Assembly (NCBI GenBank): GCA_014529385.2
Contig: CM043955.1
Location: 144,743,140-144,807,139 of the forward strand
Length of the DNA stretch: 64,000 nt
Source: Adiantum capillus-veneris
Lineage: Eukaryota; Streptophyta; Polypodiopsida; Polypodiales; Pteridaceae
Direction of reading: 5' to 3'
Part shown: one piece after another, positions 21,934 to 30,645 of the stretch
How positions within the stretch are numbered: the first letter of the stretch is position 1
Layout of the letters: every line of letters starts with the position of its first letter
Made by a program: the position numbers and the translations under genes
The notes under the pieces: model-generated
What the model was told of the DNA's origin: nothing
The model's input: only the letters and a program-made list of their open reading frames with translations
Database searches by the model: none

Positions 21934-23310
21934 GAAGAGTTGCAAGCCATCCATCAAAAGAAGGCTGCCAAGGAACAAGCAGAGCTTCAAAAAATCCAAG
22001 CAAGAGTTGAGGCTCGAGAACGACAACAACGTCTTAGACGCCAACGAGAGGCTAATCTGGGAATCACGCAAGTATTTTTCGAGGACACAAATGACGACTC
22101 ATTAGAATCTGAGCCACCCCTACGATACCCAATTGATCTAAATAGCCCCTATGGGAAAGTACTATACAATGCCTTATTAGATACGGGAGCTAAACACAAT
22201 TTGTTATCCTATGGAGTTTGGTGTCAATTAGGGAAACCGACCCTATCCACGAGTACGATGCAAGTCAAGGGCATTAATAAAAAGAAAACTGCTATTCTTG
22301 GAGTCCTTCAGACCCCTCTTGTCTATGAAAATGGAAGCATAGTGCAGAGGTTTCTAGTCATGCCCGCGGGAGCTATGGAAGGCAACGTAAACCTGGGACG
22401 CACGTGGATGTTGGCAACCAAATGCACTATTGATTGGGATACTGGTAGTGCCACGACGCGACCACCGACTCTTACCCCTATCATTCAAGCAAAGTCACCT
22501 ACGTTGCAAACTCTAGCAAAGTTGAAGGATAGCCAACATTCACAAGCCAAGGTGGTTAACTCGTCTTTGCCAGCTACCCATGAACCTAGCACTTCAACAC
22601 TTGTAGTTGCAGCAAGCAGTAATATTGCAAGTACTCAACCTGGACGACCTAAGAGTACATATCAATGGGTCCCCAAGGCCTTACTTCCACCTACCTCAAC
22701 CCCCCCATCCATTCCAAGAAAAAATTTCCCCGGAAAACCAAGAGCGCGCCCCAGGAGAGTCAAGACCAAATCACGATGGATTCGAAAACAACTATTAGAA
22801 GCCCAAGGCTACTATGATGGAAATGAGTAAATTTAGGTACCTAAACGTAAAATGTGTCCTTCCCTATCGACAACAAACCCATATGAGTCAAACAGTGTAA
22901 CACTACCAATGGCAGACCGTGGGAAGGGAAGGATCACAGAATGCTACACACCTAGTCCAGAGCTAGTTTGGGCTCCAAGGCAAAACCAATTTATTCCACC
23001 TAGCTCAGGAAGGGGGGAGTTCCCTGAAGCTTCTAGCTCCTCATGTAATTCATCCATAATGGTAAAAGCTTCTACACAGCCTCCATCTATAGTAGTGGAC
23101 CTCCATGAAGCTACAAAAGAATCCACACCTCCCAATGTTCAAGAATCACCTGATGAACCACTTCAAGTTCGATCCTAGGAGAGTACCTTACCACCCTTGC
23201 AACTTGACGAGGCACCTAGGGTAATAGAAAACTACTCGCAAAAATCCTCACCTATTACCAACTGGAACAATTGGTTTCAAAGGGTGTTGACATCATTTCA
23301 AATGGTATGA
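21934..23310 (+). pseudogene. Element A pol: second protease-like domain and C-terminal tail (plus arm)
   Basis: 21940-22830 encodes KKAAKEQAELQKIQ..., the retropepsin-like ALLDTGAKHNLLS with NLGRTWMLATKC, then YQWVPK and RWIRK. Two stops (near 22828 and 22834) interrupt the next W/VPK motif, then 22852-23178 and the rest to 23310 give the tail, interrupted once more (TAG at 23176). The order integrase - protease-like - W-x-P-K tail is the same as in B and D. Confidence 0.85.
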
Positions 23311-23556
23311 TCTACCCAAGGAAGGGGGGAGTGTTTGTGGACATCCATCATTCACTTGCTTCCCTCTCAACCTTTCTCCCTGACCTCTTAATCTCCAATC
23401 TTAGGGAATGTATATATAAAGCCTTATACTCACAAAAACAAGATAAAAAAGTAAAAGAGCAAGAGCCATAACACAAATCATAAAAACAAATTATACACAA
23501 GAACACGACCCTTGTAATATTTGCACTCTAACCATCATATATTTGCGTGTACAGAT
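23311..23556 (+). promoter_or_regulatory. Internal polypurine tract, TATA box and acceptor-like site (plus arm)
   Basis: Purine tract AAGGAAGGGGGGAG (23318-23331), then TGTTTGTGGACATCC, TATATATAAA (23411-23420), CTAAC (23528-23532) and ACAG (23551-23554) followed by AT-ATG. Equivalent to the B module at 39999-40273. Confidence 0.6.
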
Positions 23557-23775
23557 ATGGCTAGTACGCTAGAGTCATCCACTCTTTCCTTGGGTGAGAG
23601 GTACCCTCGTTACTTTTCACAAATATTTCACATGGTCTTTCCAGTGCTTGCATGTGAATGGGATTTGATAGGTACGCTAGCATGTGAGAGGAATTTTGAG
23701 GAGTTAGAATGGCTGATACGTCTCTTGACCACGTCTGATCCATACTTAGTAGAGAGCGTTCCGTTGACTCTCTAA
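23557..23775 (+). pseudogene. Accessory ORF, truncated copy (plus arm of element A)
   Basis: ATG 23557-23559, MASTLESSTLSLGERYP..., with CEWDLIGTLACERNFEELEWLIRL. After ...LVESV the sequence jumps to the region around the normal stop codon: a deletion of roughly 215 bp relative to 10016-10438 removes the acidic part and the DEDRGLALG end. The remaining 72 codons end out of frame. Confidence 0.85.
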
Positions 23776-25127
23776 GGGGAGTGCAAATAATTAGGTTAGG
23801 GTTCCTTATGTTTTTTGTTGTGTTCAATAAGTGTTGGTACCGTTTTCCACTAATGTGCCTCCTGGAGGTATTCCTTTTGTTTCCTAGTGTGTACAGGAGC
23901 GTGTTGCTATTGGTAGGATTTGGACCTTCATGGAATCTTTATCTCAACTCACTCTTCAAATCAAGCGCGACCATCGACACAAACAGGTGTTTCTGGTCCA
24001 TTAGCATTGCCCCTTATCTATTTTGCATCTATGATTGTCTGCTTTGATTGTGATTGGTAGGATAATATCCAGCACATTTGCTTAGTAACAAACATTTAAT
24101 TCAATGTAATTTTTTGTCATAATCACTTGTCTAGGTTTAAAAATCAAGCAGTCCAACTAAGCTAGTTTGACCAAGTTAGGTGTTAGAGATCTTCTCTTAA
24201 TACCATGGGGAATGCCTTCCTAATAATCAATGGTTACTTAGGTTCTTAATCCGATTTAGGCAGCATTGTGTGAAATGTACTAGGGCTTTCTAGTGGGCTT
24301 GACCCTATTGACCTTTAGCTTAAGTTTTATAAAGGGAGTTTACTAGTGTGATGAGCCTTGGGAGGTGTATCAGTGTTATATGACCCCCCAAAGTTATAAA
24401 ATTAAAATGCTGAAAATGAACAAACAAAAAATCAAAGTGCCACACTGTAAAATCTTAAGCTGGAAGAGAAATCTCAGCTTGATTTGGTACTTCACCCACA
24501 TGTATTGCCTATGGTACTAGAGCCCTAGAGGTTCCCAGTGTGGGCGCTTTTCCTTTAAAAGCAAATAACCCAAGGCATACAAAATAAGCACACACATCAA
24601 ATTGAATCACTGTGAAAAGACTTTGGGGGGTCAAAGAAAAAGTAATCAGTCAGGCGATGATTTCATGAGAAATTCCTTTTATGGTATCTTAACTATAAGG
24701 TCTTCTAGATATAGCCTCTAGTCAGCCCTCGAACATGAATACTTGGCTCTCACGATTAAACAACTTAATTGACCACAGAAAATTAAGAAGCTTACCCATG
24801 GTATTAATATTCAATCTCTAGTGCCTTTCAACCGTCAAATTAGCGACCCCAGACTTGTTTAATTTTTTACCTTTACATATGTTTATGCATTTGATTACAT
24901 TGCAATTTAATGTTCATTGCTGACAAATTGTTTGAAATTCTTTTACCAATCAATTTGTCTACCTAAAACTGCATATGCTTTTTACTCACTTATGAGAATG
25001 CAATTACTGTGCCAATGTTGTTTGATTTTGCAGTGACTGAAGAAGGCTAAGGACATTCATCTCAAATGCTCTTCCACCTCGACGAACGAGCTTCAACTCA
25101 AATAGCTTCCGAGGACGGAATCTACAT
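23776..25127 (+). other. 3' non-coding region of element A
   Basis: 1.35 kb, closely similar to 40697-42030 in B. It contains the interrupted inverted repeat CCTCC-T-GGAGG and a pyrimidine-rich acceptor-like TTGTTTGATTTTGCAG (25020-25035) kept in B. No conserved ORF. Confidence 0.8.
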
Positions 25128-25141
25128 CAGGAAGGGGGGCA
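25128..25141 (+). other. Polypurine tract of element A (3' LTR border)
   Basis: CAGGAAGGGGGGCA directly before TGTTAACC of the 3' LTR. It primes plus-strand DNA synthesis. Confidence 0.9.
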
Positions 25142-25455
25142 TGTTAACCCTCACGGCTCACGGACACCCCATCACCTACGACGGACGTGTATTATGTGTT
25201 TGGTAGAGTCAGGTACCGGGCTTGTCGGACCAATAGGAAAAGGGTAAGAGTGATCGCCGATGAGAGGCGCACTCTAATTCGGATATTCAAGGGGTTAGTT
25301 GGCTAAGCATGGGCGCCCAAGTGTGAATGGGGTGAGCTCATATAAAAGCCAACTAAACCTAAAATTCATTTATTCTCTCATTTGTGCAATAGAAGAGTGC
25401 TCTTGCTCCTTCTCCATCTCCATCTTCTTCTTCTTCACCTCCTTGTGTGTGTGTG

Positions 25456-25536
<81 letters not shown>

Positions 25537-25768
25537 TCAAGCATTGCGGCGGCAAGACGGCGGTGAAGCGGTTGAGCACAACGTAGCGGCGTCTCCTTCT
25601 TCTTCGCGGCGAGGAATCCTCCATGGCAGGAGCATAGAGCGGTGAGTGACACACCATTGCCCACTTTTGAGCTTACTAGTTAAGCTAGTTGTGTGCTTGG
25701 AGCCGTCTATGGATTGCACACAGTGTTAGGCAAGGCCCTTGCTTCGACAGTGCAGCAAGGAGCGCACA
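25142..25768 (+). repeat. Element A 3' LTR
   Basis: 627 bp, longer than the 5' LTR because its GA tract (about 25459-25533) is longer. TG...CA ends; GTGAGT and TATA kept. Confidence 0.97.
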
Positions 25769-25773
25769 GTATG
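25769..25773. repeat. Target-site duplication of element A, right copy (GTATG)
   Basis: Matches 5155-5159. Confidence 0.95.
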
Positions 25774-27055
25774 GTACTGATTTCCTATGTATGACCATGA
25801 ATTCCTCTAGTAGATATTCAATGACTTCATTGAGGAAGTGTGTTCCACGGTCACTGACAATTTCTATTGGTAACCCGTAACGTACAAAAACATTCTCATA
25901 CAAAAATTGAGCCGTGGTGCATGCATCAGCTTTTTGTGTTGCTTTGGCTTCGACCCATTTGAGATAGTCCGTAGCCACAATGATATATTGGGTATGGGTG
26001 CGATATGCAGGGGGTGATATAGGTCCTACAAAGTCAATGCCCCATTTTGCAAATGCCCTTGCCCCCATCATTGGCCTTAATGGAATCTCATCTCTTTTTA
26101 TTGGTATCTTGGTGCGTTGACACGCATCACAATGCTTTACAAACTCATCCGCATCCATGTGCAATGTAGGCCACCAAATTCTTGCGGTTAAGACAATTTT
26201 TGTCGTCTCATCACCCGAAAAATGGCCTCCACTTACTCCGCTATGTGCATGTTCTAGAATCAGCAGGTATTCGCTTTCACTTGCACAGATTCTAAGTTGA
26301 TTGTCCTTTCCCCGATTACAGAGTTGATTTCCAATTAACTGAAAGTCACGAGCTTCCAGCTCTATAGCTTTTTCCCCTTCTCTTGTAATGTTCTTAGGGA
26401 ACGTTCTAGTGGTTAGGAAGTCAATGATATATTGACTCCATGCAGGTGCTATGTTCACCCGAAACAAAGTTGCGTGATCCACTGGTCGTTTGGCACTACA
26501 TACTGTACAATTGGTAACATAAGAATGTGTATCCACATACATAGTTGGCCAATAAACCCCTAACTGTTTCAGTCTCTGGTGTGTTTTCACTGTCGAACAA
26601 TGAAATGCACAACCCTGGACATGTGCCTCTTCAAGGTAGTACTCGAATTCTTCCGGATTTATACATAATCGTAGGATTAGGTCAGATTCAAGATGATACA
26701 GCCGTCCTGCTATCAACTGGAAGTTCTTTGTTTGTCGAATTGTTTGTTGTTTGGATATGCACTCCGTATTATCAAACTCATGTCCGAAGGAGAGAATGCT
26801 AACTATTTCCTGAGACCACTTGGGTACCATTTCAATGTTGAAAAGATGCGCATCTGGTATGTCATCATCTACCCCTTCTAGAGCTTCCCCTTTGTGTATT
26901 CTTGAAAGATGATCTGCTCGCAGATGGGTTTTACCCTTTTTGACCACCACTGTGAAGTCAAATTCTAGCAATATAATAAACCAGCGTATGATTCTCCCTG
27001 TATTGCAAGGTTTATTTACTAGGTACAAAAGAGCTTGATGATTTGTGAAGAACAC
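25774..27055 (-). pseudogene. Element D pol: RNase H end and integrase with two zinc domains
   Basis: Same frame as 29293-27059, separated only by a TAG at 27059. Contents: RNase H end (NHQALLYLVNKPC, LLEFDFTVVV), then two successive H2C2 zinc-binding-like domains: the first with EEAHVQGCAFHC ... NCTVC, the second with HAHSGVSGGHF ... HCDACQ, each preceded by LRLC/LRIC and followed by a P-rich link. The core follows: GIDFVGPISPP, VSDRGTHF, then RKSVPY, where element A is inserted. A and B have one zinc domain here, so the doubling is peculiar to D. Confidence 0.85.
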
Positions 27056-27058
27056 AAA

Positions 27059-27898
27059 TTAGTTTGCAAGCAAATAATGCCAAAATTTCTTCACAGCATA
27101 AATCATTCCTAACCCTTCCCTCTCGGTGGTTGTGTAGTTCTTTTCTGCACTGTTTAATTGTCGGCTCGCATAGCAAACCGGAAAGTCCATTGTTCTGTCT
27201 CCAGGTTGAGCTAGAATACTTCCAATGGCATATGCTGAAGCATCAATGTGCACATGGAATATCTTTTTCCAATATGGTGCCTTTAGTACAGGTGCTGATA
27301 TAAGGTTTTCCTTCAGCTTTTGGAATGAAGTTTCACACTCCTTGGTCCATTCGAAATTGACTAGCAAACGATAGAGAGGTTGTGCGATAACCGCATACAT
27401 GTATATGAATCTTCGATAATATCCGCACTGCCCCATGAAGGATTGCACTTGTTTCGCATTAGTAGGCCTGGGCAGGTCTACAATGACTTTGACTTTGTCT
27501 AGGTCTGTGGTTATGCCGTTTCGTGAGACAATGTGTCCTAAGATTCGTCCTTGCTTAACCATAAATACACACTTTTCCGGGTTTAGACAGATTCGATATG
27601 TTCTGCACTTTTCAAAGACCTTTTGCAAATGATCAATATGTTCCTCTCGCAGAAGAGAGTGTACACACAGGTAATCCATGTAAATTTCTAAGAATATTCT
27701 TAGGTATTCTTTGAAAGCGTGAGTCATTAACCTCTGGAAAGTGGCTGGTGCATTTGTTAAGCCAAATGGCATAACTCGATATACATAAATCCCCCATTCT
27801 GTGGCAAACGCTGTTTTGTGTTGATCCTCCCTTGCTATTGCCAGTTGGTTGTATCCCGAAAACCCATCTAGAAAGGAATAAGCCCGTTTCCTAGCCAC
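27059..27898 (-). pseudogene. Element D pol: reverse transcriptase (C-terminal two thirds) and RNase H
   Basis: 279 open codons: YSFLDGFSGYNQ, YRVMPFGLTNAPATFQRLM, the active site as YMDY (27671-27682), GHIVSRNGITTD, MGQCGYYRRFI, then RNase H (HVHIDASAYAIGSILAQPGD). The second Asp of the expected YMDD box is Tyr (GAT to TAT), which should abolish polymerase activity. In-frame stops occur on both sides (27059 and about 27899). Confidence 0.9.
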
Positions 27899-28093
27899 TC
27901 ACTCCAGTACATGTTCTGTGATTGGCAAGGGATAATTATCCCTTATGGTTGCTGCATTCACCTTTTTGAGGTTTACACACACCCGCAGTTTTCCATTCTT
28001 CTTGGGAACTACCACAATGGGTGACACCCAATCTGTATGTTCAATCTCATAGATGAACTCCGCTTCCATCAGTTTATCAATCTCTTCTTTGAT

Positions 28094-29364
28094 TCATTTG
28101 GCAAATGTGTCATTATATGTATAAGGACGTTGTTTGCTAGGTTTTGCATATGATTTCAAAGGAATTGTATGTTGGCATATCAATGGATCAACTCCTTTGA
28201 GGTCTTTATAGGACCAAGCGAACACATCTTTATACTTCGTGAGAAGTTGTGCTAGTTGTACTTCCTCCCCAGGCTCTAAATCGTTAGCTATATAGACCGG
28301 CTGAGACTTTTCACCTGGTTCTGCGAGGTCTTTTCTTTTTGCATTTTCACGCCCATCGTAAGATTCTTGGTTGGTTCTCTCCCTGATTGGTGGTGTCATG
28401 ATGAATTTACTATCTTGGATAGTAAATTTACGATAGTGTCCTGGTACGTTCATGTTGCCATTTTTTGACTCCCCTTTACCATCACTATCTTCTTCAGTAG
28501 TCCATATCTCTCTCAAAGACCGTTTCAGTTCTTGGTATTTCTGTTTACGCTCCAGTTTGGTCCACTCTTGGTCTTTTGTTGTTTCTCTTTTTGATTTTTC
28601 AGATTGTTGTGATTTTGTTTCGGTTTCAGCTTTTCTTACCTGTTTTATTTCTTCTCGCGTTCTTTCTTTTCGATTTACTGAGAATTTCCCTGATATTTGA
28701 TCTTTCACACAATCCTCAGCTTTTACAAGCATCAAATAGTGAGTTTTACCTTTTATCCTGGGCATCAGATTCTCTCTCACTTTGTTTCCTGTTCTTTTCC
28801 TCCTATAGCGTTCTTGGCGTCTAGGGTGTTGATTAGCAAAATCATAAAACTTGATATTCTTGGCTTCATTTCCACGCTCACTTGAGGTGTCTGAACACTC
28901 ATTATTTGCATCATCATTTACTTCTAAATGTTCAGAGGAGTTGTAAAACTCTTGTTCTGGAGGTTCTACCGTCTCTTTCTCTGGCACAACGCTTACCATG
29001 TAATAGGGTAGCACATCGTAGCCATCCTTATCGCAAAAATTTGTTGTTGGACTGTCGGTAATGGTACAGACATCTAATGTTGCCAGTATGTGTTCCCATT
29101 CTAGAGGTTCCAAGGCATCTTCAGGGAAAGGTTCCGGAATATACTCTTTATCCTCAATTGTTCTTTCTAAGACGCATTCCTCTTTTTTTAAGCTTCCACA
29201 ATGTGAAGCTTCGCACATCCATAGCTCTTTTGGTTGCCCTAACCATGCTGGTAGTTCCGATCCTGCTATTGTAGCCGAATAAAAATCTTCCACCGGTGTT
29301 TGGTTTACATCTTTGTAACTATGGTCTTTCAGGTGTATTTTAGTTGTCGTCTCGCCATGTCTGA
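28094..29364 (-). pseudogene. Element D: protease-RT linker and RT start
   Basis: Resumes the D frame immediately outside the B target duplication. 29293-28094 is open (399 codons): a long charged linker with a Lys/Glu-rich coiled stretch, then LAEPGEKSQPVYIANDL and the RT lead-in FAWSYKDLKGVDP, HTIPLK, RPYTYND, ending at a stop (28094-28096). The RT segment between this stop and the one at about 27899 (WVSPIVVVPKKNGKLRVCV) is still readable in the same frame. Confidence 0.85.
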
Positions 29365-29369
29365 GGTAT
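29365..29369. repeat. Target-site duplication of element B, left copy (GGTAT)
   Basis: GGTAT directly precedes TGTTAACC and recurs at 42620-42624 after the 3' LTR. Confidence 0.95.
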
Positions 29370-29566
29370 TGTTAACCCTCACGACACACGGACACCCTAT
29401 CGCCTACGATGGACGTGTATTATGTATTTGGTAGAGTCAGGTACCGGGCTTGTCGGTCCAATAGGGAAAGCTAGAGTGATCATCGATGAGAGGCGCACTT
29501 TAACTTGGACATTCAAGGGATTATTTGGTTAAGCATGGGCGCCCAAGTGTGAATGGGGTGAGCTCC

Positions 29567-29573
29567 TATAAAA
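29567..29573 (+). promoter_or_regulatory. TATA box of the B 5' LTR
   Basis: CTCCTATAAAA at the position equivalent to that in A and C. Confidence 0.7.
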
Positions 29574-29663
29574 GCCAACTAAACCTAATTTTTACTCATT
29601 CTCTCATTTGTGCAATTGAAGAGTGCTCTTGCTCCATCTCCATCTTCTTCTTCTTCACCTCCT

Positions 29664-29696
<33 letters not shown>

Positions 29697-29818
29697 GAGA
29701 GTGTGTGTGCGATCGAGCATTACGAAGGCACGACGGCGGCGAAGCGGTTGAGCGCGGCACGACTGCAGCTTCTTCTTCATCGCGGCGAGGAATCCACCAC
29801 GAAGGCGAGCGTAGAGCG

Positions 29819-29824
29819 GTGAGT
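29819..29824 (+). promoter_or_regulatory. Donor-like splice site in the B LTR (GTGAGT)
   Basis: GTGAGT; conserved across the family. It pairs logically with the acceptor-like CAG at 40269-40271 directly before the accessory ATG. Confidence 0.5.
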
Positions 29825-29950
29825 GACACACCCTTTGTTTTCTTGAGCTTGCTAGTTTAGGCTTGTTGTGTGCTTGGAGCCGTTTGTGGCTCGCATATGG
29901 TGTATTGGCAAGTCCCTTGCTTCGACAGTGCTGCAAGGAGCGCACATTTT

Positions 29951-29968
29951 TGGCGCCGATGTCGGGGA
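29951..29968 (+). other. Primer-binding site, tRNA-Asp type (element B)
   Basis: TGGCGCCGATGTCGGGGA, 4 nt after the LTR end; two differences from the A copy. Confidence 0.9.
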
Positions 29969-30054
29969 TATGCCCTACACTAAGCTCGGTTAGCACTTTA
30001 CGCTTCCTTGTGGTGCAATTTCTATCATAGGAAACGCAGGGAAGGGGTGCGTGG

Positions 30055-30292
30055 AGATTTCTGTTTTTTGCGTTTTCTGCATTTGCTGTCAAGTTTCAAT
30101 TTCTGCTATTGTCTGCGTTTTTTCAATTTCTGCAATTTCTGCATTTTCAAGTTCGGCGTTTTCAAGTTCTGCAATTTTCTGCATTTCTGCGTTTTTCAAT
30201 TTTCTGCATTTCTGCATTTTCAATTTCTGCGTTTTCAGTTTCTGCAATTTTCTGCATTTCTGCGTTTTCAATTTCTGTATTTTCTGCATCAA
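30055..30292 (+). repeat. TTTCTGC-rich minisatellite in the B leader
   Basis: About 20 imperfect copies of 10-14-nt words such as TTTCTGCATTT, TTTCTGCG and TTTTCAA. A has a few of the same words (5880-5945), so the array expanded in B. ORFs called on both strands across it are artefacts. Confidence 0.85.
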
Positions 30293-30437
30293 AAAAAAAA
30301 ATATATATATACCCTACTCCCTCAAGAGAGAATGAGAGCATGTGGGACAAGTCCTCCACTCTCCTCCTTTCTCTTCCCACTTGCACCCTTAGACTTTCTA
30401 GTTTGGGCCTAGTTCCCTACTGGAAATTGACAGTTTT

Positions 30438-30528
30438 AGGGATTCCGAGGGCATAGAGTGACCAAACGGAGGGCTGTAAAGCACGGCACGACCCTCTGAC
30501 CGATACGCTCATTTCGAGCTATCACACG
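30438..30528 (+). promoter_or_regulatory. Conserved leader element upstream of gag (B copy)
   Basis: Nearly the same as 6636-6726; includes GCTGTAAAGCACGGCACG. Confidence 0.6.
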
Positions 30529-30645
30529 GACCATTCCACGACACGCTCTAAAAAATCTAGCAAAAAAACAAACAAAAAACACGCTAAAAACTAGTCACAA
30601 GGCCTCCTAGAGCAGCTTTTTGACACCTTAGGGTATCAAAAGCAC

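Larger units (their letters stand above)
5160..25768 (+). mobile_element. Element A: Ty3/gypsy retrotransposon with an inverted internal duplication
   Basis: Two LTRs (5160-5760, 25142-25768) in direct orientation, a tRNA-Asp-type primer-binding site, a polypurine tract and a 5-bp target duplication show that it integrated as one element. The interior is rearranged: gag on plus (6873-8967), then a minus-strand block from the 3' region back through pol to gag (8968-18480), a 95-bp scrap of 3' region, then plus-strand pol to the 3' end (18583-25141). The 3' half is thus present twice, in opposite orientations. At 20.6 kb it is far longer than B (13.25 kb). By eye the LTRs differ at roughly 15 of 600 positions outside the GA tract, so it is older than B. 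Confidence 0.95.
29370..29946 (+). repeat. Element B 5' LTR
   Basis: 577 bp, TG...CA; TATA at 29567-29573, short GA tract (29679-29696), GTGAGT donor-like site at 29819-29824. Confidence 0.97.
29969..30645 (+). other. Element B untranslated leader
   Basis: 677 bp, shorter than in A. It contains the TTTCTGC minisatellite (30055-30292), an A/T-rich stretch (30291-30310) and the conserved leader element (30438-30528). Confidence 0.75.

Noticed and set aside
30109-30456. ORFs in the TTTCTGC repeat, both strands
   Set aside because: Low-complexity translations (CISAFSISAF, NAEMQK) of the minisatellite.
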